From NCBI GenBank assembly GCA_020465985.1, contig JAANYP010000724.1, positions 694,001 to 758,000 on the forward strand: a DNA stretch of 64,000 nt, given 5' to 3'. Below the pieces are notes generated by a model. It saw only the letters and a list, made by a program, of their open reading frames with translations, was not told the DNA's origin and did no database searches. This DNA comes from Centrapalus pauciflorus. Lineage: Eukaryota > Streptophyta > Magnoliopsida > Asterales > Asteraceae. Made by a program: the position numbers and the translations under genes. Below, one piece after another: positions 50,704 through 62,718 of the stretch (position 1 is its first letter; every line of letters begins with the position of its first letter).

Positions 50704-51020
50704 ATACTAGTAGCGAACCCGCACAAAGCGGCGGTGGCAAAATTTTATTTTTATTTGGCAACATGTTTGTTGTGTTGCATATTATTTTTCTAAATACGAA
50801 GGGAAAAGAAGATCGAATTCATAGATAAATGTCGTCCTTGTATAGACATAGAACTAATATTTTTAAGATATTATTTATGTTTTCAGATAATCAAAATTAA
50901 ATTTTGGCTACAACTATCATTTACCTGCTTTCACTAACAATTTAGCTAAAAATATCAAATTCTTAAATTGATTATAACTATTATTCTGCAAATCATCTGA
51001 CATGATAATACAATAATTGA
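50704..51020. other. Unclassified TE-like fragment
   Basis: Begins TATACTAGTAGCGAACCCGC and soon reads AAAGCGGCGG, a GC-rich start followed by AT-rich DNA. Similar ACTAG...CCCGC starts occur on some plant non-autonomous elements, possibly Helitrons, but I see no CTRR hairpin end and cannot assign it. It ends in (TA)n at 51020-51038. Confidence 0.3.
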
Positions 51021-51038
51021 TATATATATATATATATA

Positions 51039-51700
51039 GGGTTGGGATCATTGCAGAACCTTAATTTAGTGTAGAACCATAGAATCAATCTAAATCATTG
51101 GATTATAATATAACACTAGGGATAAGATGGTAATTATGCAATTAACATTGAATTAATAGTAGCCTACCAAGTTTGACTGCACATTTTGACCATTTTTGAC
51201 TCTTTTAATATCGAACGGACATGCAGTGTTGCATATATGATATATTGTATCACTTCGACGTTGAATGTGTGATATAAAATGTAATTCGACATCGAATGAT
51301 CTCTATATAATATATTGAATGGACGTCTAGGTAAAAAAAAATTTATGAAAAATAAACATGTAAACTTTTTTCGAAAATAATATATCATTACTGTTATCAT
51401 TAAATCAACCAACTTTTGACTTCTAATTTTGACCATTATTTTGGTTCTGTTAATTTTGAATGTACATGCAGTGTTGCATCGATGTTGAATATACGACATC
51501 AAGTGTTCATTCGACATTGAATGATATCGGTCATGCTACATTGCATCGTCGTCTAGGTAATTTTTTTTTTTACGAAAAATAAACACGTAAAATGTTTTCT
51601 AAAAAAATATATCATTAGTATTCTCATTAAATCAACCAACTTTTGACTACTAATTTTGACCATTATTTTCGTTATGTTAATTTTGAATGTACATGCAGTG
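51039..51700. mobile_element. M1: inverted-repeat DNA transposon, left part
   Basis: The left end (GATCATTGCAGAACC, then TTTAGTGTA, GAACCATAG) pairs as an inverted repeat with the right end at 62220-62276 (GGTTCTGTAGTGATC, TACACTAAATTTA). About 45 bases align with few mismatches. Both outer sides are (TA)n. The interior is a tandem repeat of 227-245 bp units, each containing TTTTGACCAT, GTACATGCAGTGTTGCAT and ACGAAAAATAAACACGTAAA. No coding region, so non-autonomous; superfamily undetermined. Interrupted by L2. Confidence 0.7.
51696..51700. repeat. L2 target-site duplication
   Basis: CAGTG before L2 at 51696-51700 and again after it at 61833-61837. Confidence 0.85.
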
Positions 51701-52663
51701 TGTCACACCCCGTTACCCCGGTTGGCAACGAAGCATGACGTCGCGGAAGCATAACCATAATCATAACGAACGACCACTATATGGACGTTTTCAAAAATAC
51801 ATCGATAAAACTTTAAAATATAGAAATGTTTTACATAGCCTGATATGATGAAAAGTAGTTCGCACGGTACAGAGATTTAAATACATAATTAAAGAAATCA
51901 AAATAATGCAACTAAATCTCCGGTGGTTTTGAAAATGTATGCGACTCCTTAAGTGTGGAAGCTTGAAAAATTCTTCCGATGCGATGAACTTGCCTTAATT
52001 TCCTGAAAATACACGCTAAAATACGTCAACAAAATTGTTGGTGAGATCATAGGTTTACACGTAAATCTGATTTGTATGGACAACAATAGTTGAGTTTGAA
52101 TTTATAAAATCATAAATTCCATGTTATGTATTACATATAAACCATCATGCAACCGAATCTTACTTAAATGAGTTTGCCATGTGCAGTATTCCCATACGTA
52201 ATACCGTGTGTTGAATATATATGCACCCGCTGTTAGCCGAGCTGAACTAACCCGAATGGGGGACATGACTCCTGATAGATCTATCCACAATATATTCGCG
52301 CTTACAAATAGATGCAATTAACGGTTCATGATTTGAGGGCTGATGGAACCACATGTGTAATACATAATAGAAACGAAGTTGTTTCCCTGTCCATATGAAA
52401 ACGTAGCATGTATTTCAACCCCAAAACATAACAGTGTGAAAATAGGGGCTATGAGAACTCACCGCATGTTGATGGCAAAATGATCGTAAAAATGACGATT
52501 TACGTTGTTGATGAGTGATGACACCGGACATGTTTAAACGAGTCCTAAATGATATAAGGGATTTAATAGCTCCCATTTATGATAATATGCATGTATAAAT
52601 GTGGTTATCTTTTAAATCACCCAATATTACAAGTTTATAAATAAAACTCACTTAAAACGTCAA

Positions 52664-52667
<4 letters not shown>

Positions 52668-52727
<60 letters not shown>

Positions 52728-52746
52728 ATATATATATATATATATA
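52668..52746. repeat. (TA)n microsatellite in L2
   Basis: TA dinucleotides with one TATG interruption. The equivalent site in L3 (near 59045-59055) is only TATATATG. Confidence 0.9.
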
Positions 52747-53693
52747 ATTTTCCAGCTTTTTGAAGGTTTTTCGGACTACTTTGAGGATGTTTTTGACCAA
52801 TGTCACACCCCGTTACCCCGGTTGGCAACGAAGCGCGACGTCGCGGAAGCGTAACCATAATCATAATGAACGACCACTATATGGACGTTTTCAAAAATAC
52901 ATCGGCGTAACTTTAAAAGATATAAATGTTTTACATAACCCAAAATGATAAAGTAAAGTTCGCAAGGTACAGAGATTTAAATACATAATTAAATCATCCA
53001 AAATAATGCAAATAAATCTCCGATGGTTTGAAACTGAGTGCGACTCCTTAAATGTGGAAGCTTGAAAATACTACCGATGTGATGGACTTGCCTTAATTTC
53101 CTGAAAATACACGCTAAAATACGTCAACAAAATTGTTGGTGAGCTCATAGGTTTACACGTAAATCTGACTTGTATGGACAACAATAATAGAGATTTGAAT
53201 TCATAAAATCATAAATTCCTTGTTATGTATTACATATAAACCATCATGCAACCGACGCTTAATTAAAATGAGTGTGCCCTGTGCAGTATTCCCATACGTA
53301 ATACCGTGTGTTGAATATATACGCACCCGCTGTTAGCCAACCCGAACTAACCCGAGTGGGGGACATGACTCCCAATAGATCTATCCACAATATATTCGCG
53401 CTTACAAATAAATGCAATTAACGGTTCATGATATAAGGGCTAATGGAACCACATGTGTAATACATAATAGAAATGAAGATATTTTCGTGTCCATATAAAA
53501 ACGAAGCATGTATTTCATCCCCAAAACATAACAGTGTGAAAATAGGGGCTATGAGAACTCACCGGGATTGCGATGGCAAAAATCTAGCGTAAAAAACTTT
53601 TAGCGTAAATGGATGGATGATGCGTCGAGTGAGTTTAATCGAGTCCTAAATGATAATAAGGACTTAATATCTCTAATATATGATGATATATAT

Positions 53694-53881
53694 TGTGAAT
53701 TCAATATTTCATGCAATTCATACAACATTAAACACAATTCATATGAACAATTAACAATCCAACACAAAATACCGAATGATTATAGAGAGAAATATTACAT
53801 TTGAGGTTTCGGCTTTCTTGCAAAGCAATCCTTCTTTCTCTCTACTTAGATCCGTATGTGTGTTTGTAATCTTCGATTCAT
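53694..53881 (-). repeat. Extra 188-bp copy of the T8 LTR end
   Basis: Tandem duplicate of 53882-54069; I see no difference by eye. It is the U5-side part of the LTR and lies between the T8 3' LTR and the target duplication TATAT (53689-53693; partner 58971-58975). Confidence 0.9.
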
Positions 53882-54206
53882 TGTGAATTCAATATTTCAT
53901 GCAATTCATACAACATTAAACACAATTCATATGAACAATTAACAATCCAACACAAAATACCGAATGATTATAGAGAGAAATATTACATTTGAGGTTTCGG
54001 CTTTCTTGCAAAGCAATCCTTCTTTCTCTCTACTTAGATCCGTATGTGTGTTTGTAATCTTCGATTCATAGCAGCATGAGTAGCATACATTTCTATTTAT
54101 ACACAATACACAAGTATTGTGTATTTACACACATAACCCCTAATCTATTGAGTATTTACAATTATATACAATATAATTGTTTCATCTCTATTATTTATTC
54201 CCATCA
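53882..54206 (-). repeat. T8 3' LTR
   Basis: 325 bp. Minus strand TGATGGGAATAAATAATAG to GAATTCACA, against TGTTGGGAATAAAT in the 5' copy. Confidence 0.9.
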
Positions 54207-54222
54207 TTCTCCCCCTTAGAGA
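54207..54222 (-). other. T8 polypurine tract
   Basis: The minus strand reads ATCTCTAAGGGGGAGAA directly before the 3' LTR. Confidence 0.85.
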
Positions 54223-55990
54223 TGAACACAATTATTAAAAGTAATATTCATTTCAGCTCTACAAATATTGTCCCTAACAATCTCCCCTTAGAGATGAAAT
54301 CAATTTTCTGATAAAAGATCATTTCAAGGACTTTTTCGTGAATATTCTTCTTTTCTCTGATCTCTGAATCTTCTTCTTTTCTTTATTCGACTCTCTCTGA
54401 TCTTCACATCTCTTCTTCTCTGAACTTCTCTTTTCTTGTATTTTCTTGTAAGTACACTCCCCCTTGAATCTTGAATATCTTTTGAATGTCTCCCTTGATC
54501 AAAGTTGTTGCAATTGACTCCAGTTGTTTTCAATCTACTCAACCGTTGTCTCTGAACTCTAGCTTTTCTCCCCCTCATGATGATCATAAGAATTATGAAC
54601 ATCATGCAAAATCTTCAGAGACATAAGTGCAATGATTTTACAGTTGAGGAAATACGACAACAATTACAACTCAGAAATTATTACAAATTGATTTTCTCCC
54701 CCTTAAACTGATATCTCTCTCCCTATACAAAGCAAATTTATCTCACCCCCTCAAAAAGTTCACTCCCCCTCGAATTGATACTATAACTTTTTATAACAAA
54801 AACAAAGCTTTTCAACTTTGGGAAAATGAAACATATTCATTTTGTGAGTTAACGAGTCCAGGTCCACATAGGATTCCTTTTTGCACAATAGACAAAATCT
54901 ATGTGACCTACGTTCAGCGTTGGCATGATAAAAACACTGGTAGGATTTCCAAATAGTCATCGTGAAATCCTTTATCATGAAAGAATCACTCTTATTTGTT
55001 CCGGCTTAGTCACTTTGAACTAGCAGTTTATAGTCACGCAGACTGTCAGACTCGATGTGTCCTATAAGTGTATATAATCAGCTCTAGACACAATGTGCAT
55101 CAAATGAAGTCAGAGACCGGAGCAGATGTCTTCCTTGTTTCAATATCTATAATATCCAAATGATATATCGATAGAAATGAGCAATATCTCCGTGATTATT
55201 GAAACAGAAATCTTTTGAGAGAAAACTGAGTAGTTAGTCGGGTTAAGTGCATGCGTCACTGGGTCCATGACATCTTTTTCAATATCAAGTCGCATAGAGC
55301 TTGATAGATTATGTGGATTACCCGGGCGACACAGTTTAGGTAGGATTTTCTTTTCTTTTAATCCTTTCTCAACTCTCAGCACACAACATTTTTCAACTAA
55401 GCTCCCTCCGGCTCACTTTTGAGAAATGAATTCAGTCAGCTTTATAGCAAAAGCATGATCTGATGCACCACCATCTCCTTTCAATATCAATATCCCTCTC
55501 ATTTGCATTTTGTCTCTTCTCGACCCTGTCAGTATCCCGTGATAGCTGACACTTCTCAACTAATAAACCTAAAGAACCCTCACCCGCACAATCTATAGAT
55601 GGTTTGCTTCTTGGGTAGGTATTCCGGTTCTGGTTAGACCATAGAAGCGATATTTATGCCTATCACTCAGAAGTAATTAGATTTTGAACATCAAAGAGAT
55701 TAAATCATTTAATCTCAATGAGAGATTCAGAGAATCAGAAAATTATGAAAATATTTTGCTTATCAGCTCAAAAACTATTTTTCTGTGTGTATCAAATATT
55801 TTCGTGAAAAATCACACACAGTTTTGAAAAATGTCATTGTCAAAGTGCGTCTGAAACTCCCCCTGGAAATAAGCAGACACAGTTAGTCAACTCATAGAAA
55901 TGAAATCAGGAGCAAAAAATTATAAAAATAAAACTCCCTCTAAATCAATGCAGCTTCAGAGTTGAATTCAGGGCTGGAATTCCAGAAATA
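54223..55990 (-). other. T8 3' non-coding region with repeated PPT-like blocks
   Basis: No convincing gene. On the plus strand CTCCCC blocks recur at about 54284, 54458, 54570, 54697, 54764 and 55857, i.e. GGGGAG tracts on the element strand. The minus-strand frames at 54324-54605 and 54781-54978 are basic low-complexity peptides without recognisable homology. The region may be a decayed extra-ORF zone. Confidence 0.5.
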
Positions 55991-56006
55991 TTTGTCTTTC
56001 AGACTC

Positions 56007-56257
56007 GGGTTCTAATCTGAAGTGATTAGAATCCATTTGTCGCATAAGCTTGGGTTTCAGTCTGAAGTAACTGAAAACCATTGTCTCTGGTTCATTGAAG
56101 TCCGGGTTCTAGTCTGAATTTAACCAGAAACCAATCTGGATTCTCCTGTGATGTGAGTAGAAACCTTTTGAACTGAAGAACGGGTCCTAAACTGAATTGA
56201 ACAGGAGCCATTGTTGATATGAAGAACGGGTTCTTATCTGAAATGATAAGAAACCTA
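56007..56257 (-). repeat. T8 tandem hairpin array (six units)
   Basis: Six imperfect palindromes start at about 56007, 56052, 56104, 56138, 56182 and 56227 (most 34-52 nt apart). Each begins GG(G/A)T and ends (A/T/G)CC. Five share a CTGAA loop; the fourth lacks it. The inner stems differ but pair: TTCTAATC with GATTAGAA, TTTCAGT with ACTGAAAA, TTCTTATC with GATAAGAA. Stems are 7-11 pairs. Confidence 0.75.
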
Positions 56258-56270
56258 TAACCTGCAAAAT

Positions 56271-57483
56271 TTAAGATGTCTTTGGTATCCAAAGAGATTT
56301 GGATCCAGACTTGTTAGCGCTCTTGGGTACCCATTTCAAAATAGGTTTTTGGTACCCACTTATACTTGGGTTTAGGTACCCATTGCAGATTATAATTATC
56401 AGCTTCTTTTTCAAAAGCAGAAAACAAATTTCTTTGAGTATTTGAAAATTTAATATCTGAGTGTGTAAAGAAACTTGACTTTGAATGATTAGAATTTTCT
56501 GAACTCTTCTTCCTGAAAAACTGTCCGGTTGTGGCCTGTTTTTGGTAATACGTGGTCGTTTTCTTTGAAAATGTTTTCTGATTAGACGGACCAGTATTTC
56601 CAAAAACTTTAAAAACATTAGGCTTTGAAGATTCACCTGTGTAAATCTTAACCGGAAGATATTCAATGATTTTGTCTTTGCCTTTATGTATCTTGAGAAG
56701 ATACTTAAGTTTCAGATCTTAAGATGAATCAAACTTAGCAGAGTTAGTTAGACTCACTTCACTTACAGAAGACAAACCAGAGTGATCAACATTGGATTTT
56801 AAACATACTGAAGAAGGGGTCTTAACCTTTGACTCAGTTGATGAAGTAAACACATGTAATTGTTTTGTAAGATGAAGTATCTGATCTTCCAAACTTTTGA
56901 TAATGACTAAATTTGAATTTCTGTCATGATCAAATGATTGGTAATCAGATTTAAAAGATTGTTCTTTGATTAAGAACATTTGTCTTTCATCTTCAAACAA
57001 TTCAGATTTTGATTTAAAATCTTGTTCTTTAAGTAAGAACTCATGTCTTTCCTTCTCAATCAAATCTTTAGTTAAAGACAACTCTTGTTGAAGAGCAAAA
57101 AATTCTTCATTTTTGTTTAAAATACAATTCTGACCAGTTTGTTTTGTCTTAGAAAGTGTATCTTCAAGATCCTTAACTTTCTTGTAAAGATCAGATCTTT
57201 CAGGCAAAAGATATTTCAGTTGAGTTGCATTCTGAAAATTTTCTTGTTTCAGCTCATCAAGTTCTTTAACTGATTCAGATATTTTCAATTGATGAGCACA
57301 ACTCTCAGAGTTTTGTTTTTCTTTTAAGCTCTGAATTTCTTCATTCAGTATTTGTACGTCACGTAACGCCAAATGTTTATCAGTATTTAACTGAACGAGA
57401 ATGTCGTAATTGTTCTTACGAATCTTTTCAGATTCAGTAAGTTTGGCAATCAGCTCAGACTTTGAAAATTGTTCAAACACCAT
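56271..57483 (-). pseudogene. gag: T8 Gag remnant: coiled coil and W-PK region
   Basis: An open frame from 57483 to 56719 (254 codons) is coiled coil throughout (KSELIAKLTESEKIRKNN; LYKKVKDLEDTLSKTKQTGQ) and matches in place and style the Gag coiled coil of T4 (LYEKIKKMEDEFIKRGQTDQ). After a stop, 56666-56271 is a basic segment in shifting frames with repeated WVPK or W-PK phrases, as near the Gag end of T4 and T6. The UBN2-type region and zinc knuckle are absent: the frame starts MVFEQFSKSEL with only leader upstream. The truncated Gag could still be made in part, but no RNA-binding knuckle remains. Called as a pseudogene with moderate certainty. Confidence 0.65.
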
Positions 57484-57814
57484 TATGAATTACAGAAAAA
57501 TGAATCTTCCAAGATCTTTTATGGAAAAACTGAATGAATTCTGATAAAACTTTGAAAAACTATTTCAGTTAATGATTACTTGTGAAAAATCAGCTCTGAA
57601 ATGACTTTTTGACTTTGAAATTTCAGCTTTTCTGAATAAAAATGCCCGTAACTTTTTTCTGGAGTGGAATTGGGCCTCGAAAATTTACCCGAACCGGCTA
57701 CGCCTATTCTAGAAATGTAGCTCTCTGTTTAAGCTTCGATTTGACGTATGGTAGGCCTTCTAACTATGTTCCAGTCAAAAGTTATGACCAATTTAAGCAG
57801 AATAGGTCATATAG

Positions 57815-58195
57815 TCAAACTCGAATGATAAAAGAATGAAACTCGAATGGTTATGACTGAAACTCGAATGAAGAATGATAAAACTCGAATGATTAAGTAT
57901 GAAACTCGGATGAAGCTTATTGAATCTCGAATGAAGAATGATTCAACTCGAATGTGAAGTGAAATGAAACTCGAATTACACTGTGATCAACTCGAATGAA
58001 ACATGAAGTTTCTCGATTGATGCTTTGATCAACTCGAATGAAACATGAAGGTCTCGATTAACTCTTTATCCAACTCGATCAGTTAATGATAAAACTCGAA
58101 TGAAGCATACATAAAACTCGAATGAAGCATTCATCAAACTCGAATGCCTTCTTGATAAATCTTGAATGCCTTCTTTATAAAACTCGAATTACACT
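57815..58195 (-). repeat. T8 leader CTCGAAT repeat array
   Basis: About 13 copies of AACTCGAAT(G/T) in 380 nt. Same word as in T4 and T1. The remaining leader (58196-58630) is AT-rich with no feature seen. Confidence 0.85.
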
Positions 58196-58633
58196 ATGAA
58201 TTTAGTTATGCCCGAGTTTTACCATTTTTCAACAAAAACAAGATCAGATCCAAACTTTTTCAACAAAAATCCATGAAATGACCTCAAATTGATTTCGAAG
58301 GTTCGTTTTAATAGCAGAAACAACTTTTGTGAAATCACTTTGGCTAATTCTCGATTAAAAACCAAAAATCGACCAAAAACCTCAAGAACACACACTTTTT
58401 CAAAAAATCTGAAAATTCTCAATTAAATTCTGTGTGTTTGGAATTAAAATTTGATACTTATATCATTGAATTCGTCTTTAAAATTCGCACCTTCAATCCA
58501 AATATCAGTTCATTTCATCCACAGAATCAAAATCCTCAATTGATTTTCGAATTTTCAAAAAAATTAATATAACAGTGTTCTTAAAAAAAACGATTTCAGA
58601 TTCAAAATTCACTCAAATTCAGCCATATTAGGG

Positions 58634-58643
58634 TCTGATACCA
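58634..58643 (-). other. T8 primer-binding site (initiator tRNA-Met)
   Basis: The minus strand reads TGGTATCAGA two bases after the LTR end. Confidence 0.88.
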
Positions 58644-58645
58644 AT

Positions 58646-58970
58646 TGTGAATTCAATATTTCATGCAATTCATACAACAGTAAACACAATTCATATGAAC
58701 AATTAACAATCCAACACAAAATACCGAATGATTATAGAGAGAAATATTACATTTGAGGTTTCGGCTTTCTTGCAAAGCAATCCTTCTTTCTCTCTACTTA
58801 GATCCGTATGTGTGTTTGTAATCTTCGTTTCATAGCAGCATGAGTAGCATACATTTCTATTTATACACAATACACAAGTATTGTGTATTTACACACATAA
58901 CCCCTAATCTATTGAGTATTTACAATTATATACAATATAATTGTTTCATCTCTATTATTTATTCCCAACA
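58646..58970 (-). repeat. T8 5' LTR
   Basis: 325 bp, matching 53882-54206 with about three differences; TATAAATA on the minus strand at 58858-58865. Followed by TATAT (58971-58975). Confidence 0.92.
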
Positions 58971-61832
58971 TATATTTATAGATTTTTATGTCTTAAATCA
59001 CCCAACATTATAAGTTTATAAATAAAATTCGCTTAGAACGTCAAGTTTATATATGTATAATTTTCCAGCTTTTTCGGAGGTTTTTCGGCCTACTTTGAGG
59101 CTTTTTGACCAAGCTCCAAAATGTTTTTAGACTTTGGTTTTCTAGGACATTAAACTACTATATACAAAGGATTTTTAGAATCAAGAACGGTCATTTTTCG
59201 AGATGTTTAGGTTGGTGAAAAAGCTCGTTAAAAACCCTATGTTGGCCATTTTTGAGCTGTCAAACTTTCAGTTTCCCAAATAATTTCTGGAGGTCTTAAA
59301 CTCCAAAATAAATTATGAAAAATTACAGAGACAAGAATCAACTCATTTCGTTGAGTTATGAATTAGTTATGATTTTTCAAAGTCGATATAAATTTTCTGC
59401 CGAAAATCCGCAGTTTTATAAACTTGAAACAACTTATGATTCTTGTTGTTTATTCAAAGACTACTTGTATAAAAGTTGTAAAAGTTATATAACATATATA
59501 ACACATGTTTTCATAATATTAACATGTTTATAATGTGTTCATATATTCATATGCACATTTAAAGAAACAACTTAAAATTAAAAACTAGAAACTTATAAAC
59601 TTGAGTTTTTTCTATGAAACTTGTTGTTGTTGGTGATTATATATATTATGCAAGACTTATATAAACATAAATATAAGATGAAATAAGTTAGTTTACTTAC
59701 TTTGAAGTATTTGGAATATGATTTTGAGTAGAAGTTGAAATCTTTGCAAGGTTTGCACTAAAAACACTTGAAGAACACCAAGAACACTTGAATGAAGAAG
59801 TTTGTGATGTGTGTGTGCTTTGGCCGGATTTAATAGGAGAGAAAAGAGATGTTTTTGGTGTGTTTAAAATGAATGAAAGGCTTCTCTATTTATAGAGGAA
59901 ATTTGGTCTTTCAAATGATGAAAAGCATGGGAGACAAAAGTTGTGTGCACTTTTAAACAAAATGATGGTGTTTAAAGTAATATTAAAAAAATAAAAGTCA
60001 ACTTCTAATATGCACATGCCTATATGGCCGGCCCTTTAATGTGTATAATACATGTATTTTCATTTTTTTTTGTATAAATGTATTTAGAAATGTATTCTTG
60101 TATTTCCCTTTTCTTGTAATTTTATAAATACTTATGGATGCATTGTTTTAATGAATTGTTTTAGTCTTGCATAATTAATGTTAAGTAATTGTATTAGTGT
60201 TTGATTAGTGTCACTAATCATAATTTTATTATGTACTTAGTTGAATTAATCCCTCATATCGTAAATTGATCGGATTAATTGATTTCCCGATTCATCGCAC
60301 CGATGAATTTGATTCTAATTGAGTTGAATTTTCTAATAAATCTTGTTAATCACTTGATTAATTTCTAATGACCACTGATTAGGCTATAATTTGCTATTAA
60401 ATACAGATTAGGTCATTATTGCTAACCTGGTTTCGTGTCGGATGTTACAACCAAGCTCCAAAACGATTTAGGCTTTGGTTTTCTTGGACATTAAACTACT
60501 ATATACAAAGAATTTTTAAAGTCAAGAATGACCATTTTCCGAGATGTTTAGGTTAGGGAAAAAGTTCGTTAAAAACCCTATGTTGGCCATTTTTGAGCTG
60601 TCAAACTTTCGGGTTCCCAAATAATATCTCGGGGTTCTAAACTCCAAAATAAATTATGAAAACCTCCATATTTTTATTTAAGACTTAGATATAACTTTTG
60701 AGACAAAACTCATTTCGTTAAGTTATGAATTAGTTATGATTTTTCAAAGTCGACGCAACATTTCTGCCGAAATTTCGTATTTCATAAACTTAAAACAACT
60801 TGTGATTCTTGTTGTTTATGCAAAAACTACTTGTATAAAAGGTTATAAAACACATTTATATAACTTGTTTTCATAATATTTACACTTACATGATGTGTTT
60901 ATATATTTATAAATACATTTGAAGAAAACAACTTAAAAGCAAAACTAGTGATTTATAAACTTGAGTTTTTATGAAACTTGTTGTTGTTAGTGATTATATA
61001 TATTATGCAAGACTTATATAAACATTAATATGAGATATTATGAGTTAGTATTTACTTACTTTGATGAACTATAAGAATGCAAATGAGTAGAAGGATGGAT
61101 CTTCAAGGATTTCACCAAGAACACTTGAAATAAACTTGAAGAACACTTGAAAGAACAAAAGTTGCAAACTTTTGGCTTTGGTTGACACATTGGCCGATTT
61201 TTTTTGAGTGAAATGAGAGTCTTTTCTTGTGTTTCGGAGGTGTGAAAATGAATGGAAGTGAGCTCCCTATTTATAGAGAAAATTTGGTCTTTCAAAGTGG
61301 AGGTTGAGTAAGGATTTGGATGAAATGAAAGGGTATGATGAATGAGGATTTGATGCTGATAGTATAAGGTTGTTTTAATAAAAAAAAAAGAAGTCAAACT
61401 CTATAAAAGTACTACCTATGGGCAGATTTTGGAAGATATTATCTTGTATTTTCTTTTTTTTTTAATGTATTTAGAATGTATTCTTCTATTTCCCTTTTTA
61501 TGTAAATTCATAAATACTTTTGAATGCATTTGTTTAATGAATTGTTTTAGTCTTGCATAATTAATGTTAAGTAAGTGTGTTAATGAATTATTAGTGTCAC
61601 TAATCATAATTTAATTATGAACTTAGTTGAATTAATCCTTCGTAAATCGATCGGATTAATTGATTTTCCGATTCATCGCAACGATGAATTTGATTCTAAT
61701 TGAGTTGAATTTCCTTATGAACATTGTTAATCACTTTGATTAATTGCTAATGACCATTGATTAGGTTATAATAGGCTATTAAATACTAATTAGGTCATAG
61801 TTTGTTAACCTGGATTTGTTCCGGATGTTACA

Positions 61833-62272
61833 CAGTGTTGCATCGCCGTTGAATATACGATATTAAGTGTTCATTCGACATTAAATGATATCGGCTATGC
61901 TACATTGCATCTTGGTCTGGGTATTTTTTTTTACGAAAAATAAACACGTAAAATTTTTTTGAAAAAAATATATCATGACCGGTCTCGTTTTAAAGAGTAT
62001 AAAGTTCTCGTTTTTATGGTATAATTTTTTTGATTTAACAATTAATCATATTAATGTTATTTTAATTTAAAGAAAAAGGATATTTATTTTACTAATGTCA
62101 ATCTTTTTGCTATTTCCAATCTATTCCTTCCTGGAATAATTAAAAAATCACTAATGCCAATTTTTTTTCACTAATTCCAAACATTATGGTTTTAATCAAG
62201 ACCATTAGATTAATCAAATCTATGGACGATATTGGTTTTATGGTTTTACACTAAATTTAGGTTCTGTAGTGA

Positions 62273-62276
<4 letters not shown>
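61833..62276. mobile_element. M1: inverted-repeat DNA transposon, right part
   Basis: Continues the third tandem unit of M1 after L2 (CAGTGTTGCATCG...), then unique AT-rich DNA, then the right inverted repeat ending GTAGTGATCTC before (AT)n at 62277. Total M1 length without L2 is about 1.1 kb. Confidence 0.7.

Positions 62277-62303
<27 letters not shown>
62277..62303. repeat. (TA)n between M1 and M2
   Basis: Uninterrupted TA dinucleotides separating two inverted-repeat elements. Confidence 0.9.
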
Positions 62304-62718
62304 GTCAGGTTCAAAAAAGTATCTCTCGAAATCAAGTGCACCTGAAGGTACCAACCTTAAAAAACTTTTTTTAAATTTTTTTTCTTATAACCATGTTTAA
62401 TTTAATGTTATACGCATGATAAATGAATTTCACATACATTCACCCTTTCTGTGTCCTAAAAATGTATGTAAATGCTCAATGCATATTTATGTGAATGGTC
62501 GTCCATGTAAATGGTCATTTCACACCATGTGAATAGTGTGAATGACCATTCACATGTTTTTTTTTACCATTCACAAGATTTATGATTTTGCTCCTTTTGA
62601 AAAAAAATCTTATAATGTTGTCTTATACATATTTATTCAAAAAAAATACATGTGAATGATCATTCGTACTAGGATACGCCGGGTACGCTGGAATCTTATA
62701 GATACGCTGATGAACATG

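Larger units (their letters stand above)
53694..58970 (-). mobile_element. T8: non-autonomous copia/Sirevirus derivative without pol
   Basis: Minus-strand element with two 325-bp LTRs (about three differences), primer site and PPT, flanked by TATAT. The internal 4.4 kb has a CTCGAAT-rich leader, a Gag coiled-coil frame, a basic W-PK region, a hairpin array and GGGGGAG blocks. There is no protease, integrase, RT or RNase H. High LTR identity with no pol implies mobilisation by another element's enzymes. Confidence 0.88.
52801..60449 (+). repeat. L3: solo LTR inserted in L2, split by T8
   Basis: Same family as L2 (starts TGTCACACCCCGTTACC, ends GTCGGATGTTACA). The target duplication ACCAA is at 52796-52800 and 60450-60454. 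T8 interrupts it at 53693/58976; net length about 2.37 kb. TATTTATAGAGG at 59887 would be its TATA region on the minus strand. GAAGAACACCAAGAACAC occurs near 59770 as in L2 near 61110. No internal retrotransposon sequence of its own. Confidence 0.87.
51701..61832 (+). repeat. L2: solo LTR of a large LTR retrotransposon, split by L3
   Basis: Begins TGTCACACCCCGTTACC at 51701, is interrupted at 52800 by L3, resumes at 60455 and ends CCGGATGTTACA at 61832, with duplication CAGTG outside. Net length about 2.48 kb. No primer site, PPT or coding region belongs to it, so it is a solo LTR. Its ends and length suggest a Ty3/gypsy family (inference). Confidence 0.85.

Noticed and set aside
59315..59533. 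Short frame in L3 and similar frames in L1-L3
   Set aside because: Short AT-rich frames within solo LTRs, not conserved between L2 and L3.
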